Source of the DNA: Ignavibacteria bacterium
GTDB taxonomy: Bacteria; Bacteroidota; Ignavibacteria; Tepidaquicellales; Tepidaquicellaceae
Length of the DNA stretch: 64,000 nt
Assembly (NCBI GenBank): GCA_016704345.1
Contig: JADJAH010000011.1
Coordinates: 62,001 to 126,000 of the forward strand
Direction: 5' to 3'
The translations under genes and the position numbers were made by a program. The first letter of the stretch is position 1. Each line of letters opens with the position of its first letter. Shown here in pieces: positions 52,229-61,449 of this stretch. Below the pieces are notes generated by a model that saw nothing but the letters and a program-made list of their open reading frames with translations, did not search any database and was not told the DNA's origin.

Positions 52229-52738
52229 TTATTTGGAATCGCTGTCTGATTTTACTGAGCCGAGCGCTTGAACTATCTCCTGCTCAATCTTCTTTTCATC
52301 GCCAGGAACATATCCTAGATGCTTTGCGACGATATTCTTGTTCTTGTCTATGAGTATAGAATATGGCATCCCAATTCCGCTGTATGCTTCAAAGATCGCT
52401 TTCTCAATATCGAGCACAACAGGGAATGTATAACTGTTTGCCGAAATGTATGACTTTACTTTTGAAACAGACTTCTGATTATCCTGATTGACAGCAAGAT
52501 ATGTAAAACCCTGATCCTTGTATTTCTCGTGGATCGGCTGAAGCTTCTTCATCTCGTCTTTACAAGGCGTACACCATGTTGCCCAGAAAGAAATCAGCAC
52601 CGGGCCCTTTTCGAGAAGCTTGCTTAGAGTAACATCATTGCCGTCAAGATCAGGCAGTGTGAAGTCGTTGTAACTCTGAGCAAACGATCTTGCACTGAAC
52701 ATTGCAAGAAGAATAAGAATAATTGACAGCTTTTTCAT
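52229..52738 (-). CDS. TlpA-type thioredoxin-like protein
   Basis: A 169-residue exported thiol-disulfide oxidoreductase: signal peptide (MKKLSIILILLAMFSARSFAQ), then a redoxin fold with FWATWCTPCKDEMKK (C56, C59), VNQDN and the cis-proline GMPYSILIDKN. Such proteins act as periplasmic disulfide reductases, often for cytochrome maturation or for outer-membrane partners. As the first gene of the operon it probably supplies reducing power to the DUF6029 and Omp28 proteins that follow 27 bases downstream. Confidence 0.92.
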   Translation of the reverse strand: MKKLSIILILLAMFSARSFAQSYNDFTLPDLDGNDVTLSKLLEKGPVLISFWATWCTPCKDEMKKLQPIHEKYKDQGFTYLAVNQDNQKSVSKVKSYISANSYTFPVVLDIEKAIFEAYSGIGMPYSILIDKNKNIVAKHLGYVPGDEKKIEQEIVQALGSVKSDSDSK

Positions 52739-53153
52739 TGTATTGTTGCGTTTGATTTTCTAAAACAATTTGATATTTCTGATCATTATTAACAAAGCAC
52801 TGCACTGATGAAGACACGGAGATCCACAGAGTTTTTTTGGGGAGTTAAAATTTGCAGAACAGTGAACTTGCTTTGAGCTTCTGAAACTTATTGGTTGTGG
52901 ATTCTGTGGTTCCTTCAATATTTCAAAATGAATTCTTTATCAGATTTACAGAAACCCATTGAACCTTTTCAATCCGAACAAAATCCCTTCAAGATTCTCT
53001 TTGCACTCTGTGTTACAAAAATAAAGGGACAGTCATGAACTTCTTTTGTCCTTAATCTCAATGTAACTCAACGTAACTCAATGTAACTCTATGTAACTCC
53101 GTGTAACTCCGTGTAACTCCGTGTAATTCCGTGCCACAAAAATTAAGACACCG
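52739..53153. other. Intergenic region with 10-base tandem repeat
   Basis: A/T-rich spacer. At about 53050-53133 it has eight imperfect copies of a 10-base unit (TGTAACTC(A/C)(A/G) series, as in GTAACTCCGT), spaced at about one helical turn. No gene is credible. The nuoH stop follows at 53154. Confidence 0.6.
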
Positions 53154-54197
53154 TCATCTCTTCAAAAACAATATCACAATAGCCGTAACGACAAGATTAA
53201 GTATTCCAAACGGGAGCATTATCTTCCAACCCATATTCATCAATTGATCATATCTGAATCTCGGCACGGTCCATCTTACCCAAATAAAGAACAACACCAG
53301 TAATACGACTTTCAAACCGAAAGCTAGCACTTGTATGATGCTTGTTGCCATCGGAGGCAATCCTATGTCCTGAAGATACGGTACCTGCCATCCACCAAGA
53401 TAAAGTGTGGTGATCATCGCCGACGAAACAATAACATTTGCATATTCAGCAAGGAAGAACAAGGCAAACTTCATACTTGAATATTCAGTGTGATATCCGC
53501 CAACGAGTTCCTGCTCTGCTTCGGGCAAGTCAAACGGCGCACGGTTCGTTTCTGCGAAGGCTGATGTCAGGAAAATTATGAATCCTAACGGCTGAAGTAT
53601 AATATTCCATTTCCATCCTGCCTGACTCTGAACGATCGTATCAAGTTCAAGCGAACCATTCATCAATATTATCGCGATTACCGCAAGTCCCATCGAAAGC
53701 TCGTAGCTGATCATTTGTGCAGAAGACCTGAGTCCTCCAAGCAATGAATACTTGCTGTTGGAAGACCAGCCGCTCAGCGTAATGCCATAGACACCAAGTG
53801 AGGTCATTGCAAGAAAATAAAGCACGCCGACATTCACGTCTGCTATCTGAAGCTTGATCACTCTGTCGCCAATTGTAATAGTATCACCGAACGGAATTAC
53901 TGCAATTGTGGAAAGAGAAACTATTATTGAAATTGTAGGAGCAAGTGAATGTATGAATTTATTGGCTTTTTCGGGTACAATGTCTTCCTTCATCAGAAGC
54001 TTGACCACATCCACGAGCGGCTGCAGCAATCCTTGGGGGCCAACGCGGTTAGGTCCGTATCGGTTTTGTATAAAAGCAGACACTCTTCTCTCTGCGTAAA
54101 CCGAATAAGCAACTCCGGTCAGCAGTACAGTCAGAACAAAACCAATCTTGGAAAATATGATTATGAGATTGATAAGAAATTCAGGCATCGTAAGCAT
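53154..54197 (-). CDS. nuoH: NADH-quinone oxidoreductase subunit H (NuoH)
   Basis: A 347-residue membrane subunit of complex I with eight expected helices. It has YAERRVSAFIQNRYGPNRVG, GLLQPLVDVVKLLMKEDIVP, the quinone-site loop FAETNRAPFDLPEAEQELVG, and GYHTEYSSMKFALFFLAEY. NuoH joins the peripheral and membrane arms and forms part of the quinone chamber. Usually it lies between nuoG and nuoI; here it stands alone between intergenic repeats and an ABC transporter. The start could also be the ATG three codons downstream. No other nuo genes are in the window. Confidence 0.95.
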   Translation of the reverse strand: MLTMPEFLINLIIIFSKIGFVLTVLLTGVAYSVYAERRVSAFIQNRYGPNRVGPQGLLQPLVDVVKLLMKEDIVPEKANKFIHSLAPTISIIVSLSTIAVIPFGDTITIGDRVIKLQIADVNVGVLYFLAMTSLGVYGITLSGWSSNSKYSLLGGLRSSAQMISYELSMGLAVIAIILMNGSLELDTIVQSQAGWKWNIILQPLGFIIFLTSAFAETNRAPFDLPEAEQELVGGYHTEYSSMKFALFFLAEYANVIVSSAMITTLYLGGWQVPYLQDIGLPPMATSIIQVLAFGLKVVLLVLFFIWVRWTVPRFRYDQLMNMGWKIMLPFGILNLVVTAIVILFLKR

Positions 54198-54301
54198 TAT
54201 TTGAAAGGCGAAAATCCGTAAAATATATTTAAGATTAAATGACTTAATTTGGAAAGATGATCGAAGTGATGATGCCGTTATTCAATGCCGGATACCGGTT
54301 T

Positions 54302-57300
54302 TTACATTTCTGCAGGGAGATTTTCTCTGAAGTGCGCGGTCATCTTTTCGGAATCTGTAGTCTCAAACAAATCGGTGATCACATATTGAAGCGAATCCGG
54401 AGTAGCTTGTCTGAGATATTGAATCAGATCTTTGGAAGTTGTATAAGGCTGCCCGGGACGGCTTGCATAGATTAAGTATTCTCTCAAAGCGCCGTTAAGT
54501 TTCTCTTCTCCTATATATTGGCTCAGTGTATATAACGCGATCGCACCTTTGCCATATGAAATATATGTCTGCTCCGGCAGAACATGTATAAGAGGATTCT
54601 CCATGTTTGTTTCTTCTGATCTTCCGCTGAAATATCTGTTAAGTTGTATATCAAGAAATCTTCTGACACTCTTCTTGCCAAACTGCTTCTCATAAATCTT
54701 TGCAGTCAGATATTCTACGACACTCTCGGTTATCATTGTCGCTCCCGGAGCATCTGCAGGAATTACAATATTTCCCCACCACTGATGAGCAAGCTCATGT
54801 GCCGCAACATAGAATGAAATATTCACATCGTTATCGGTGGAATTATTCGCAACACTCAAAAATCTGGCTTCAGATACAGGGATGCAGTTTGCTGCCGTTG
54901 TAGCATAAGTGCCTTCGGATAATGAGAACTCTATTATCTGCGCCTGTCGGTGCGGAAGATCTCCGAAATGTTGTGAATTATAATCAAGAGAAGCTTTCAG
55001 TCCGCTCATAAAGTTTCCAACGCTCCTGAAGTGTTTCTTATTATAATAGACCCGAAGATTTACACCTTTATATTCTTCCTGCTGTAGATCAAACTTACCT
55101 GAGTTAAAACCGAAGACAAATATTATCTTGGAGTCCATTTTATAATGAAAATATCGTCTGCTACTATCTGTTCGTTCACTTATCAGAAATCCCGGTGCAA
55201 TTGCTGATTGCTCCGGCGATGTGCTGACAATTGTTTCAAGATCAATGAGATCGGAATCTATACTTTGATAATGATTGCCGGACAATGTGCTGTCTCCCGG
55301 AAAAGTTGTTTCCTTATCGGCAAAGTATCCGAGCCTTGGAAAAATATCGCTCTTTAGATAGGTTCCGTCTTTGAGTACGTTAGAATACTGCACAAGAAAT
55401 GTATTCGGTTTATTTGCGACGCTGAACGAAAGCTTCATACTGTCTCCCGGCTCAAGAGCGTTCTTAAGCAGGTAAGCCCTGAACATGAATGCGGGATCTT
55501 CGGAAATGATCTTCGCATCACGGGAAAGCGCAACAGTTGTGATCTCATCATATCCGGCTTTCACAAGCAAAGTGTCTATCCTGCGGGTTGACTTGTTGAT
55601 CAGCACATAGTGTCCATCTGCATTGAAGGATCTCTCATCGGGAAAAATGTTCATGTTAACAAACACTGATGCGATTCTCGGTTGAACCGCATTCTTGTAA
55701 TGCCAATTATTTTTTTGGAATTCTTGAAGGAGTTGCCGTTCTTCTTTGGCTGAAAGTCTTAAATTCTCCGGCTTGTTCTCTTCGTAAACGAGAAACGCCC
55801 CCGTACTGAAAAAAAAAGCCGATGAAATAATGGTTAAGACAGCAAGCTTTCCTCGGAATTTGGAAAGTGCAATCCGCGCTCTTTCTAAGAAAGATTGAGA
55901 AAGTTCTCTTCTTGTGAACAGAATTGATATGCAAAGAAAGACCAATCCAAGCATGAACCAATATGACATATAGATGAAGTATGATTCTAATCCATGTCCG
56001 TAACCGCTCATATCAGAATAGCGCAAATAGAAATCCGGATCGGGAGAATGATTGAATTTCAATACAGATGATTCTATGCCAAGCGAAGACAGATTTGATA
56101 TTCCGAGATATGCGGCTGCAAGAAAGAAGAATCCTGCATACTGATTTGAGAATAATGACTGCACAAGCAATGATGCCATTGCCCAGACTATCAGCCATGG
56201 CTGATGAATTACAAAAAGATCAAACAAATAATGCCCGATCTCAAAGTCATAGTAACCTGAGATAAGTTGAATAAAAATGCCTGTTAACATTACTGAAGTC
56301 AGCAGAGTCAACTGCACTCTGATCAATGCAAAGAGTTTTGACAACATCAGCACACTGTCAGAAGCGGGCGTAACATTTATGAGCTCGGCAAAGCGGGATG
56401 ATTCGGGTCTGTGAATGAGAATTCCGGCATACAGAAATGTGATGACCATAATTATCTTCGAATAGAAGAATACAGGAAGACCAAGCACAACACGGGTAGC
56501 CGGCAGAAGAGTCGTGCTTGTCTGCGGACTTGGCATGAGCGTCAGTACGGCGACTAATATTGATCCGGCAATCAGAACAGAAATGAACAGACCGCTCCTG
56601 AATATTGAACTGAATTCCGCACCGGAGATCATTAGAGCGGTTTTCAGTTGGCTGATAAGATCTTGCCTGCCTGCGCTCAACGGTATAGTTAATCTTTGTT
56701 TGTCTTCATTCGTGTTGACAGGGTTCTTAGCTGAATTTTTTCTATTCCTTCTCAAAGACAGTTCTCTGCCGCGGAAGCTAAAATTACGAATTGTTACAAT
56801 GCATACAATTGTCCCAAGCAGAAGCCAAAGCAACCTGTTGAATATTATCACATCATCTATTGGTATTGGCATATTATCACGTTGTGAGCGGGTGAGGACC
56901 TGGGCAAGCGTTCCCGTTGCCTTTTCTGCAAACGGATCTGCCAGCAATCCCAACATGTTTATTCCGTATGCGCTCGAAACGCGTGAGATCACCTCTGCAA
57001 TAATAACAGAAAGTACCAACACTATGAAACCGGCGTAAATATTTCTGGTAAGAGCAACAGCAGAGAAGACAATTATGGAGAAGAAGAGAATATTCGGAAA
57101 GAGATATATGACAAACACATGCATATACACGACCGGATCATTTGCAGTAATTTGTGATGCATCAACGCCGGGAAGATAAGTACCTGCAACCAATCCTGCG
57201 ACTGTAAACATTACGATGATCATAACGACTGTAAATGAACTCACAAACTTTGCAGACAGATATTCCCATTCTGAAAAGGGATAAGTGTAAAGCAGTCCGG

Positions 57301-57565
57301 AGAAATTGCTGACATGGTCCCTGTATATTGCCATTCCGCAGATTGCAGGAACGAGTATGAGTAGTAATTTGCTGAAGAACATTGCTAATGTATATATGCC
57401 GAGCGGCGAGTTGGCAATGCTTCCGGATGATGAGCCTTCTCCGAAAATTCCCGCTGCACCTGCCATTGCGATCATTGATGAGAGGAAGAAGACGGGTATA
57501 TAAACATAAATGGAAATGTTTCTGAAGAAGTACTTCAGCTCGAACTTCAGAATTGCAGAGAACAT
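54302..57565 (-). CDS. ABC-2 type permease fused to an M1 aminopeptidase domain
   Basis: A 1087-residue membrane protein. The N-terminal half has about 12 hydrophobic helices in two blocks, as in a duplicated ABC-2 permease (LKYFFRNISIYVYIPVFFLS; second block from about 330). A helix near 590 is followed by an extracytoplasmic gluzincin domain: HELAHQWWGN (H923, E924, H927) with a downstream Glu in GATMITESVVEYL and YISYGKGAIALYTL. Fusions of this kind, annotated ABC permease/M1 aminopeptidase, are known. It overlaps the ATPase gene by the TAATG junction. It may export peptides and then cut them, or sense and process extracellular peptides. Confidence 0.9.
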   Translation of the reverse strand: MFSAILKFELKYFFRNISIYVYIPVFFLSSMIAMAGAAGIFGEGSSSGSIANSPLGIYTLAMFFSKLLLILVPAICGMAIYRDHVSNFSGLLYTYPFSEWEYLSAKFVSSFTVVMIIVMFTVAGLVAGTYLPGVDASQITANDPVVYMHVFVIYLFPNILFFSIIVFSAVALTRNIYAGFIVLVLSVIIAEVISRVSSAYGINMLGLLADPFAEKATGTLAQVLTRSQRDNMPIPIDDVIIFNRLLWLLLGTIVCIVTIRNFSFRGRELSLRRNRKNSAKNPVNTNEDKQRLTIPLSAGRQDLISQLKTALMISGAEFSSIFRSGLFISVLIAGSILVAVLTLMPSPQTSTTLLPATRVVLGLPVFFYSKIIMVITFLYAGILIHRPESSRFAELINVTPASDSVLMLSKLFALIRVQLTLLTSVMLTGIFIQLISGYYDFEIGHYLFDLFVIHQPWLIVWAMASLLVQSLFSNQYAGFFFLAAAYLGISNLSSLGIESSVLKFNHSPDPDFYLRYSDMSGYGHGLESYFIYMSYWFMLGLVFLCISILFTRRELSQSFLERARIALSKFRGKLAVLTIISSAFFFSTGAFLVYEENKPENLRLSAKEERQLLQEFQKNNWHYKNAVQPRIASVFVNMNIFPDERSFNADGHYVLINKSTRRIDTLLVKAGYDEITTVALSRDAKIISEDPAFMFRAYLLKNALEPGDSMKLSFSVANKPNTFLVQYSNVLKDGTYLKSDIFPRLGYFADKETTFPGDSTLSGNHYQSIDSDLIDLETIVSTSPEQSAIAPGFLISERTDSSRRYFHYKMDSKIIFVFGFNSGKFDLQQEEYKGVNLRVYYNKKHFRSVGNFMSGLKASLDYNSQHFGDLPHRQAQIIEFSLSEGTYATTAANCIPVSEARFLSVANNSTDNDVNISFYVAAHELAHQWWGNIVIPADAPGATMITESVVEYLTAKIYEKQFGKKSVRRFLDIQLNRYFSGRSEETNMENPLIHVLPEQTYISYGKGAIALYTLSQYIGEEKLNGALREYLIYASRPGQPYTTSKDLIQYLRQATPDSLQYVITDLFETTDSEKMTAHFRENLPAEM

Positions 57566-58452
57566 TATGGGGCAACTGTTTCGTTGCGGGAAAGCGCTGT
57601 GAAGTATGCATCTTCAAGACTCGGAACTGCAGGTTCAAATTCTTCGGAAGGCTTTGCTTCTGCAAACACTCTTATCTTTATTAAGTTGTCTGCATTGAAC
57701 TTCGAGGAGATCAACTCAAATGTCTTTTCCGCATCACTAATTTCAATGCCTTGAATATTTTTCGTCCAGATCTTTCCTTCAAGTTCTTTCACTGCCTGCG
57801 ATGGCGAATACTGACGAAGGATCCTACCCTTGTTCAACACAGCCATATCATTGCAGAGATCCTTAATGTCATCCACTATATGCGTTGAGAAGATAATTAT
57901 ATTTGAACTTGCAATCTCTCGAAGTATGTTCAAGAACCGGTTTCGCTCAGCAGGATCAAGACCTGCAGTAGGCTCATCAACAATGATAAGCTTGGGATCA
58001 TTCAACAACAACTGCGCTATTCCAAAACGCCTTTTCATCCCGCCCGAAAATCCTTCAACATATTCATTGCGAACCTCATACAAATTCGTCAGCTCCAGCG
58101 CATACATTATTACACTCTCCCGGTTCTTTGCCGATGTGATGCCTTTGAGAAGTGCAAGATATTCAAGCAGGTCTGATGCCGAGGTCTTCGGATACACACC
58201 AAACTCCTGCGGCAGATATCCAAGAATTTTGCGCAGACTCATTACATCTTTCAGTACATCCATGTCATCAAATGCAATGCTCCCGCTGTCCGGTCTTTGC
58301 AAGGTAGCAATGGTTCTCATAAGAGTGGATTTTCCGGCACCGTTCGGTCCAAGAAGCCCAAACATTCCTTCGCCGGTTTCGAAGCATACATTGTCAAGGG
58401 CCTGTACGCCGTTATTATAGGTCTTACAAAGATTACGGATGGTGAGATTCAA
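57565..58452 (-). CDS. ABC transporter ATP-binding protein
   Basis: A 295-residue ATPase with Walker A GPNGAGKST, Q-loop LGYLPQEFGV, signature FSGGMKRRFGIAQLLLN, Walker B LIIVDEPTAGLD and the H-loop STHIV. It pairs with the permease/M1 fusion that starts at its stop codon. The best family match is ABC-2 type exporters of the CcmA/NatA group. The last 40 residues form a variable C-terminal extension. Upstream there is no clear promoter match. Confidence 0.95.
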   Translation of the reverse strand: MNLTIRNLCKTYNNGVQALDNVCFETGEGMFGLLGPNGAGKSTLMRTIATLQRPDSGSIAFDDMDVLKDVMSLRKILGYLPQEFGVYPKTSASDLLEYLALLKGITSAKNRESVIMYALELTNLYEVRNEYVEGFSGGMKRRFGIAQLLLNDPKLIIVDEPTAGLDPAERNRFLNILREIASSNIIIFSTHIVDDIKDLCNDMAVLNKGRILRQYSPSQAVKELEGKIWTKNIQGIEISDAEKTFELISSKFNADNLIKIRVFAEAKPSEEFEPAVPSLEDAYFTALSRNETVAP

Positions 58453-58849
58453 TTGAGTAATATGTTATTGCCGAATGTGAATCTTGTAAAGAACAATACG
58501 CATCATTACGCAAGACTGTTGCGTTTGCGTTGCACTATCTGATTTTAGACTCACAGGTATCGCGGGGATGGATTGAGGATATTCAACGGTACATATCACA
58601 TTATTGCTGTAATAAAGGTGATGACAATTGACTGGCAATCAAATGTCATAGACAACAGCGGTTATGAAATTAACTGGATTGCCGTTGATAAACACGCGGG
58701 TGTATATTTCTGCAGACTTACAACAAGAGATTGAACTTGAATCTGATTAAACAATGGGAAATTGAATGTGATGTCAGGACTTCTGTTCCGTACTGATTTA
58801 TTAAAACATCAGAACAGAAGTCCCAAAGTTACAATCACAGGTGCGGTGA
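58453..58849. other. Gene-poor region with a T9SS-domain remnant and a hairpin
   Basis: The only coding signal is the short fragment at 58621-58734 (listed separately). A 12-base perfect stem, GGACTTCTGTTC (58777-58788) with GAACAGAAGTCC (58812-58823), lies downstream of the Lmo0937-like gene and may terminate it, although no T-run is obvious. Confidence 0.5.
58621..58734 (+). pseudogene. Remnant of a T9SS C-terminal sorting domain
   Basis: A 37-codon frame encodes NSGYEINWIAVDKHAGVYFC and then RLTTRD before a stop. This matches the pattern near the end of T9SS sorting domains (for example AGYYVADFNASNLSTGVYMY in the BNR protein at 30914). The final KKM.L.K segment and all upstream parts are missing. 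It is most likely a decayed cargo gene. Confidence 0.5.
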
Positions 58850-58999
58850 CTAGACCACGTTTCTTCCTTGGATCAGCCTGAATATCACTACCACAATTGC
58901 AATTACCAACAGGATGTGAATAAAACCACCCATTGTGGTTGAAGTTACCATTCCCAGTACCCATAATACAACAAGTATTAAAATTAATGTCCACAACAT
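58850..58999 (-). CDS. Lmo0937-like 49-residue membrane protein
   Basis: ATG at 58999 with an AGGAG ribosome site 10 bases upstream. The protein, MLWTLILILVVLWVLGMVTS then TTMGGFIHILLVIAIVVVIF and RLIQGRNVV, has two closely spaced hydrophobic helices and the GGFIHILL and RLIQGR motifs of the Lmo0937 family, small membrane proteins often induced by stress. A different, longer minus-strand frame over the same bases (58809-58994) has an unlikely composition and is rejected. Confidence 0.75.
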   Translation of the reverse strand: MLWTLILILVVLWVLGMVTSTTMGGFIHILLVIAIVVVIFRLIQGRNVV

Positions 59000-59570
59000 T
59001 TTTCTATTTCTCCTTATCGGTTTGAATTATTCAAAGATCAAACTGAACACAATTTGATAATCCAGTATGTTACGATCTTTGCAGAAGAATTTTCTTCTGT
59101 TACAAACTACTGATTATTGCCTTAAATCGGTATCGTACATTGGATTGATTTACGGACTAATCCGTCTTGAAAGATATAATGGAACTTTCGTTCACCCCTT
59201 GCCCAAGGAAGAGGTGATTCGTTGTCATCAATCAGAGATAGTATTTCTGAAACTCGTCCCCCATTTCAGTCAGCAACAGATAACCTCCTATGAAAAGCGG
59301 GCTATCTTAAAAGCAATGATGATGTTGTTTAAGAATTAAATCTTCGAAGGAATAAAGTGATTTTAAGTTTTTTGCTATTGGTTGGTATTGCTTGTTGGTG
59401 ACTACGAGCTGAGCCGGGAAAAGATCAATTGGAAGCGTAACAGCATATATCCGGCGGAGTCAAACAAGGCACAGAGAAAGAACGCCGCGGACTGAAGAGA
59501 TTAGTGAATTCGTTAACAGACGTTCCAAAGCCAAAGGAATCGGCAGCTCAAAGTAAGAACATTTTTCGGT
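59000..59570. other. Gene-poor region, 571 bases
   Basis: A 90-codon plus-strand frame at 59067-59339 has no recognisable domain and no ribosome site, so I do not call it a gene. About 59385-59490 has a stretch that reads LSREKINWKRN and then stops, possibly a decayed gene. Nothing else was seen. Confidence 0.4.
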
Positions 59571-60590
59571 TTATGCTTTCTTTTCATGATGTCCGCCAAA
59601 CTGAAATCTCATGGCAGAAAGCAATTTGTCCTGATAGTCAGATTCACCGCGGGAAGAGAAGCGTGAATAAAGAGCGGATGTAAGCACAGGCGCAGGAACT
59701 GCTTCGTCAATTGCCGCATTAATGGTCCACCTTCCCTCACCTGAATCTGAAACTCGTCCGGAAAATGCTTTGAGATCAGGATCTTCAGCAAGCGCAGTGG
59801 CAGTCAGGTCAAGAAGCCACGAAGCAACTACACTGCCGCGTCTCCAGAGCTCTGTAATATCGGCGAGATTAAAATCATACATGTAATTCTCCGGATGGCG
59901 CAAAGGAGTTGTCTCGGCATCCGCTTCATGTTTCGCTTTTCCTATGTTGGCTTTCTTCAGAATTCCCATGCCTTCCGCATACGCCGCCATAAGGCCGTAT
60001 TCAATTCCGTTATGAACCATCTTTACAAAATGTCCCGCGCCGTTTGGTCCGCAATGAAGATAACCTTGCTCTGCTGTACTCTTTCTCTCAATATTCTCAC
60101 GTCCCGGAGTAGCAGGAATATCACCGCGCCCGGGAGCAAGCGCCGCAAAGATGGGATCAAGATGCTCAACAACTTTCGTTTCACCGCCAATCATCAGGCA
60201 GTATCCACGCTCGAGTCCCCAAACACCGCCGCTTGTTCCCACATCAACATAATTAACACCCGTTGCTGACAATTCTTTTGCTCGGCGAATGTCATCCGCA
60301 TAAAAAGAGTTGCCGCCGTCAATGATAATATCATCTTTCTTAAGAAGCGACTTAAGATCGGAGATGCTGCTGTCAACAACGGCAGCCGGAATCATGAGCC
60401 ATATCACGCGCGGCTCATCAAGTTTGCTGACAAATTCTGTAAGTGCAGAAGATCCGTCTGCGCCATCTTTCACTAAATCATCCACAGCTTGCTGCGTGCG
60501 ATCATAGACCACACACTGGTGTCCTGCCTTTATAAGACGACGCACCATGTTAGCTCCCATTCTTCCCAATCCTATCATTCCGATTTTCAT
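59571..60590 (-). CDS. 6-phosphogluconate dehydrogenase, short (YqeC/GntZ-like) form
   Basis: A 339-residue enzyme; the classic Gnd has about 470 residues, so this is the short 6PGDH-like form. NAD(P) motif IGLGRMGANMVRRL (6-19), IIDGGNSFYADD, GTSGGVWGLERGYCLMIGG and the catalytic HFVKMVHNGIEYGLMAAYAEG are all present. It converts 6-phosphogluconate to ribulose-5-phosphate in the oxidative pentose phosphate pathway. Short forms are often NAD-dependent, but the cofactor cannot be told with certainty here. It lies 54 bases after an FMN reductase gene on the same strand. Confidence 0.9.
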   Translation of the reverse strand: MKIGMIGLGRMGANMVRRLIKAGHQCVVYDRTQQAVDDLVKDGADGSSALTEFVSKLDEPRVIWLMIPAAVVDSSISDLKSLLKKDDIIIDGGNSFYADDIRRAKELSATGVNYVDVGTSGGVWGLERGYCLMIGGETKVVEHLDPIFAALAPGRGDIPATPGRENIERKSTAEQGYLHCGPNGAGHFVKMVHNGIEYGLMAAYAEGMGILKKANIGKAKHEADAETTPLRHPENYMYDFNLADITELWRRGSVVASWLLDLTATALAEDPDLKAFSGRVSDSGEGRWTINAAIDEAVPAPVLTSALYSRFSSRGESDYQDKLLSAMRFQFGGHHEKKA

Positions 60591-60644
60591 ATTCTGTAAT
60601 TTTGAGTTGCAGTTTTCTTATTGATTGTTTCAAACTCTAAGTAA

Positions 60645-61307
60645 TCACTCTACGCGTTCAACAACAGGATCAGGTTTCTCACCAAGGAATTCAACCCAAG
60701 CTTTTTTAATGCAGGGATAATGTTTTGCGGCTTCAACAAGATTCATGAATGCGACAAGATTTTCTTCAAAGCGTTTCGCAAGAATTTCATCGGAAAGTTT
60801 TCCTTCGGGTGTGAATGATTTGTGTGCCGTTGCCAGTGAGAACATAGCAGGATAAACATTTGCTCCCAAACCCTCGAGCGGAACTCGCAGAGACCACAGC
60901 CCGCGGTTGCCTCCCGCCATAGATGGGGAAGCCGACATTAATAATGAATGCTTGTCTTTGAAAGGCTGAGGACGAAATCTTGAAACCCAGTCAATTGAAT
61001 TTTTCAGAACTCCCGGCATTGAACCGTTGTATTCGGGTGATGCAATTATGAATGCGTCATTGGCCAGGATACGATTGCGAAATTCTGTAGCGGCGTCAGG
61101 CATCGAGTCAGGTGATTCCAAATCCTGATTGTATGAAGGGCAATCGAATTCACTCATATGTGCAAAGTCAACCTTGCCTCCGTTTGCTTCAATTACTCCT
61201 GCGGCTAATATTGCCAAGCGCGTATTGAGGGAATCATTTCTTAGTGATGCTGAAAAAATCAGAAAGCTTGTTTGCCCTCTGCCGTTGTCTTGAAGTCCGG
61301 TTGTCAT
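60645..61307 (-). CDS. NADPH-dependent FMN reductase-like flavoprotein
   Basis: A 220-residue flavodoxin-fold protein of the SsuE/YieF/ArsH-like group: FSASLRNDSLNTRLAILAAG (FMN phosphate loop), the ASPEYNGSMPGVLKNSIDW motif and SASPSMAGGNRGLWSLR. It reduces FMN, quinones or xenobiotics with NAD(P)H. Adjacent to the 6-phosphogluconate dehydrogenase gene, which would supply NAD(P)H, and probably in one unit with it. Confidence 0.87.
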   Translation of the reverse strand: MTTGLQDNGRGQTSFLIFSASLRNDSLNTRLAILAAGVIEANGGKVDFAHMSEFDCPSYNQDLESPDSMPDAATEFRNRILANDAFIIASPEYNGSMPGVLKNSIDWVSRFRPQPFKDKHSLLMSASPSMAGGNRGLWSLRVPLEGLGANVYPAMFSLATAHKSFTPEGKLSDEILAKRFEENLVAFMNLVEAAKHYPCIKKAWVEFLGEKPDPVVERVE

Positions 61308-61449
61308 GGATTAAGAGAATTTTTTAAAATTAATGATAAAAGTTACTACAAAAACATTCACTTTAAAACCAATTATTTTTGCTTTGGCATGAAGATGATA
61401 ATTCGATAATGTCTGCTCATCATCAAGGATTCGATGCAAGTGGAGAAGA

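Noticed and set aside
56514..57665. Open frames of 167-196 codons on either strand within the ABC permease and ATPase genes
   Set aside because: Shadows of the ABC transporter genes; hydrophobic-looking only because they oppose membrane-helix codons.
59067..59339. 90-codon plus-strand frame in the spacer before 6-phosphogluconate dehydrogenase
   Set aside because: No ribosome site, no domain and unusual composition; not called, though a lineage-specific gene cannot be ruled out.
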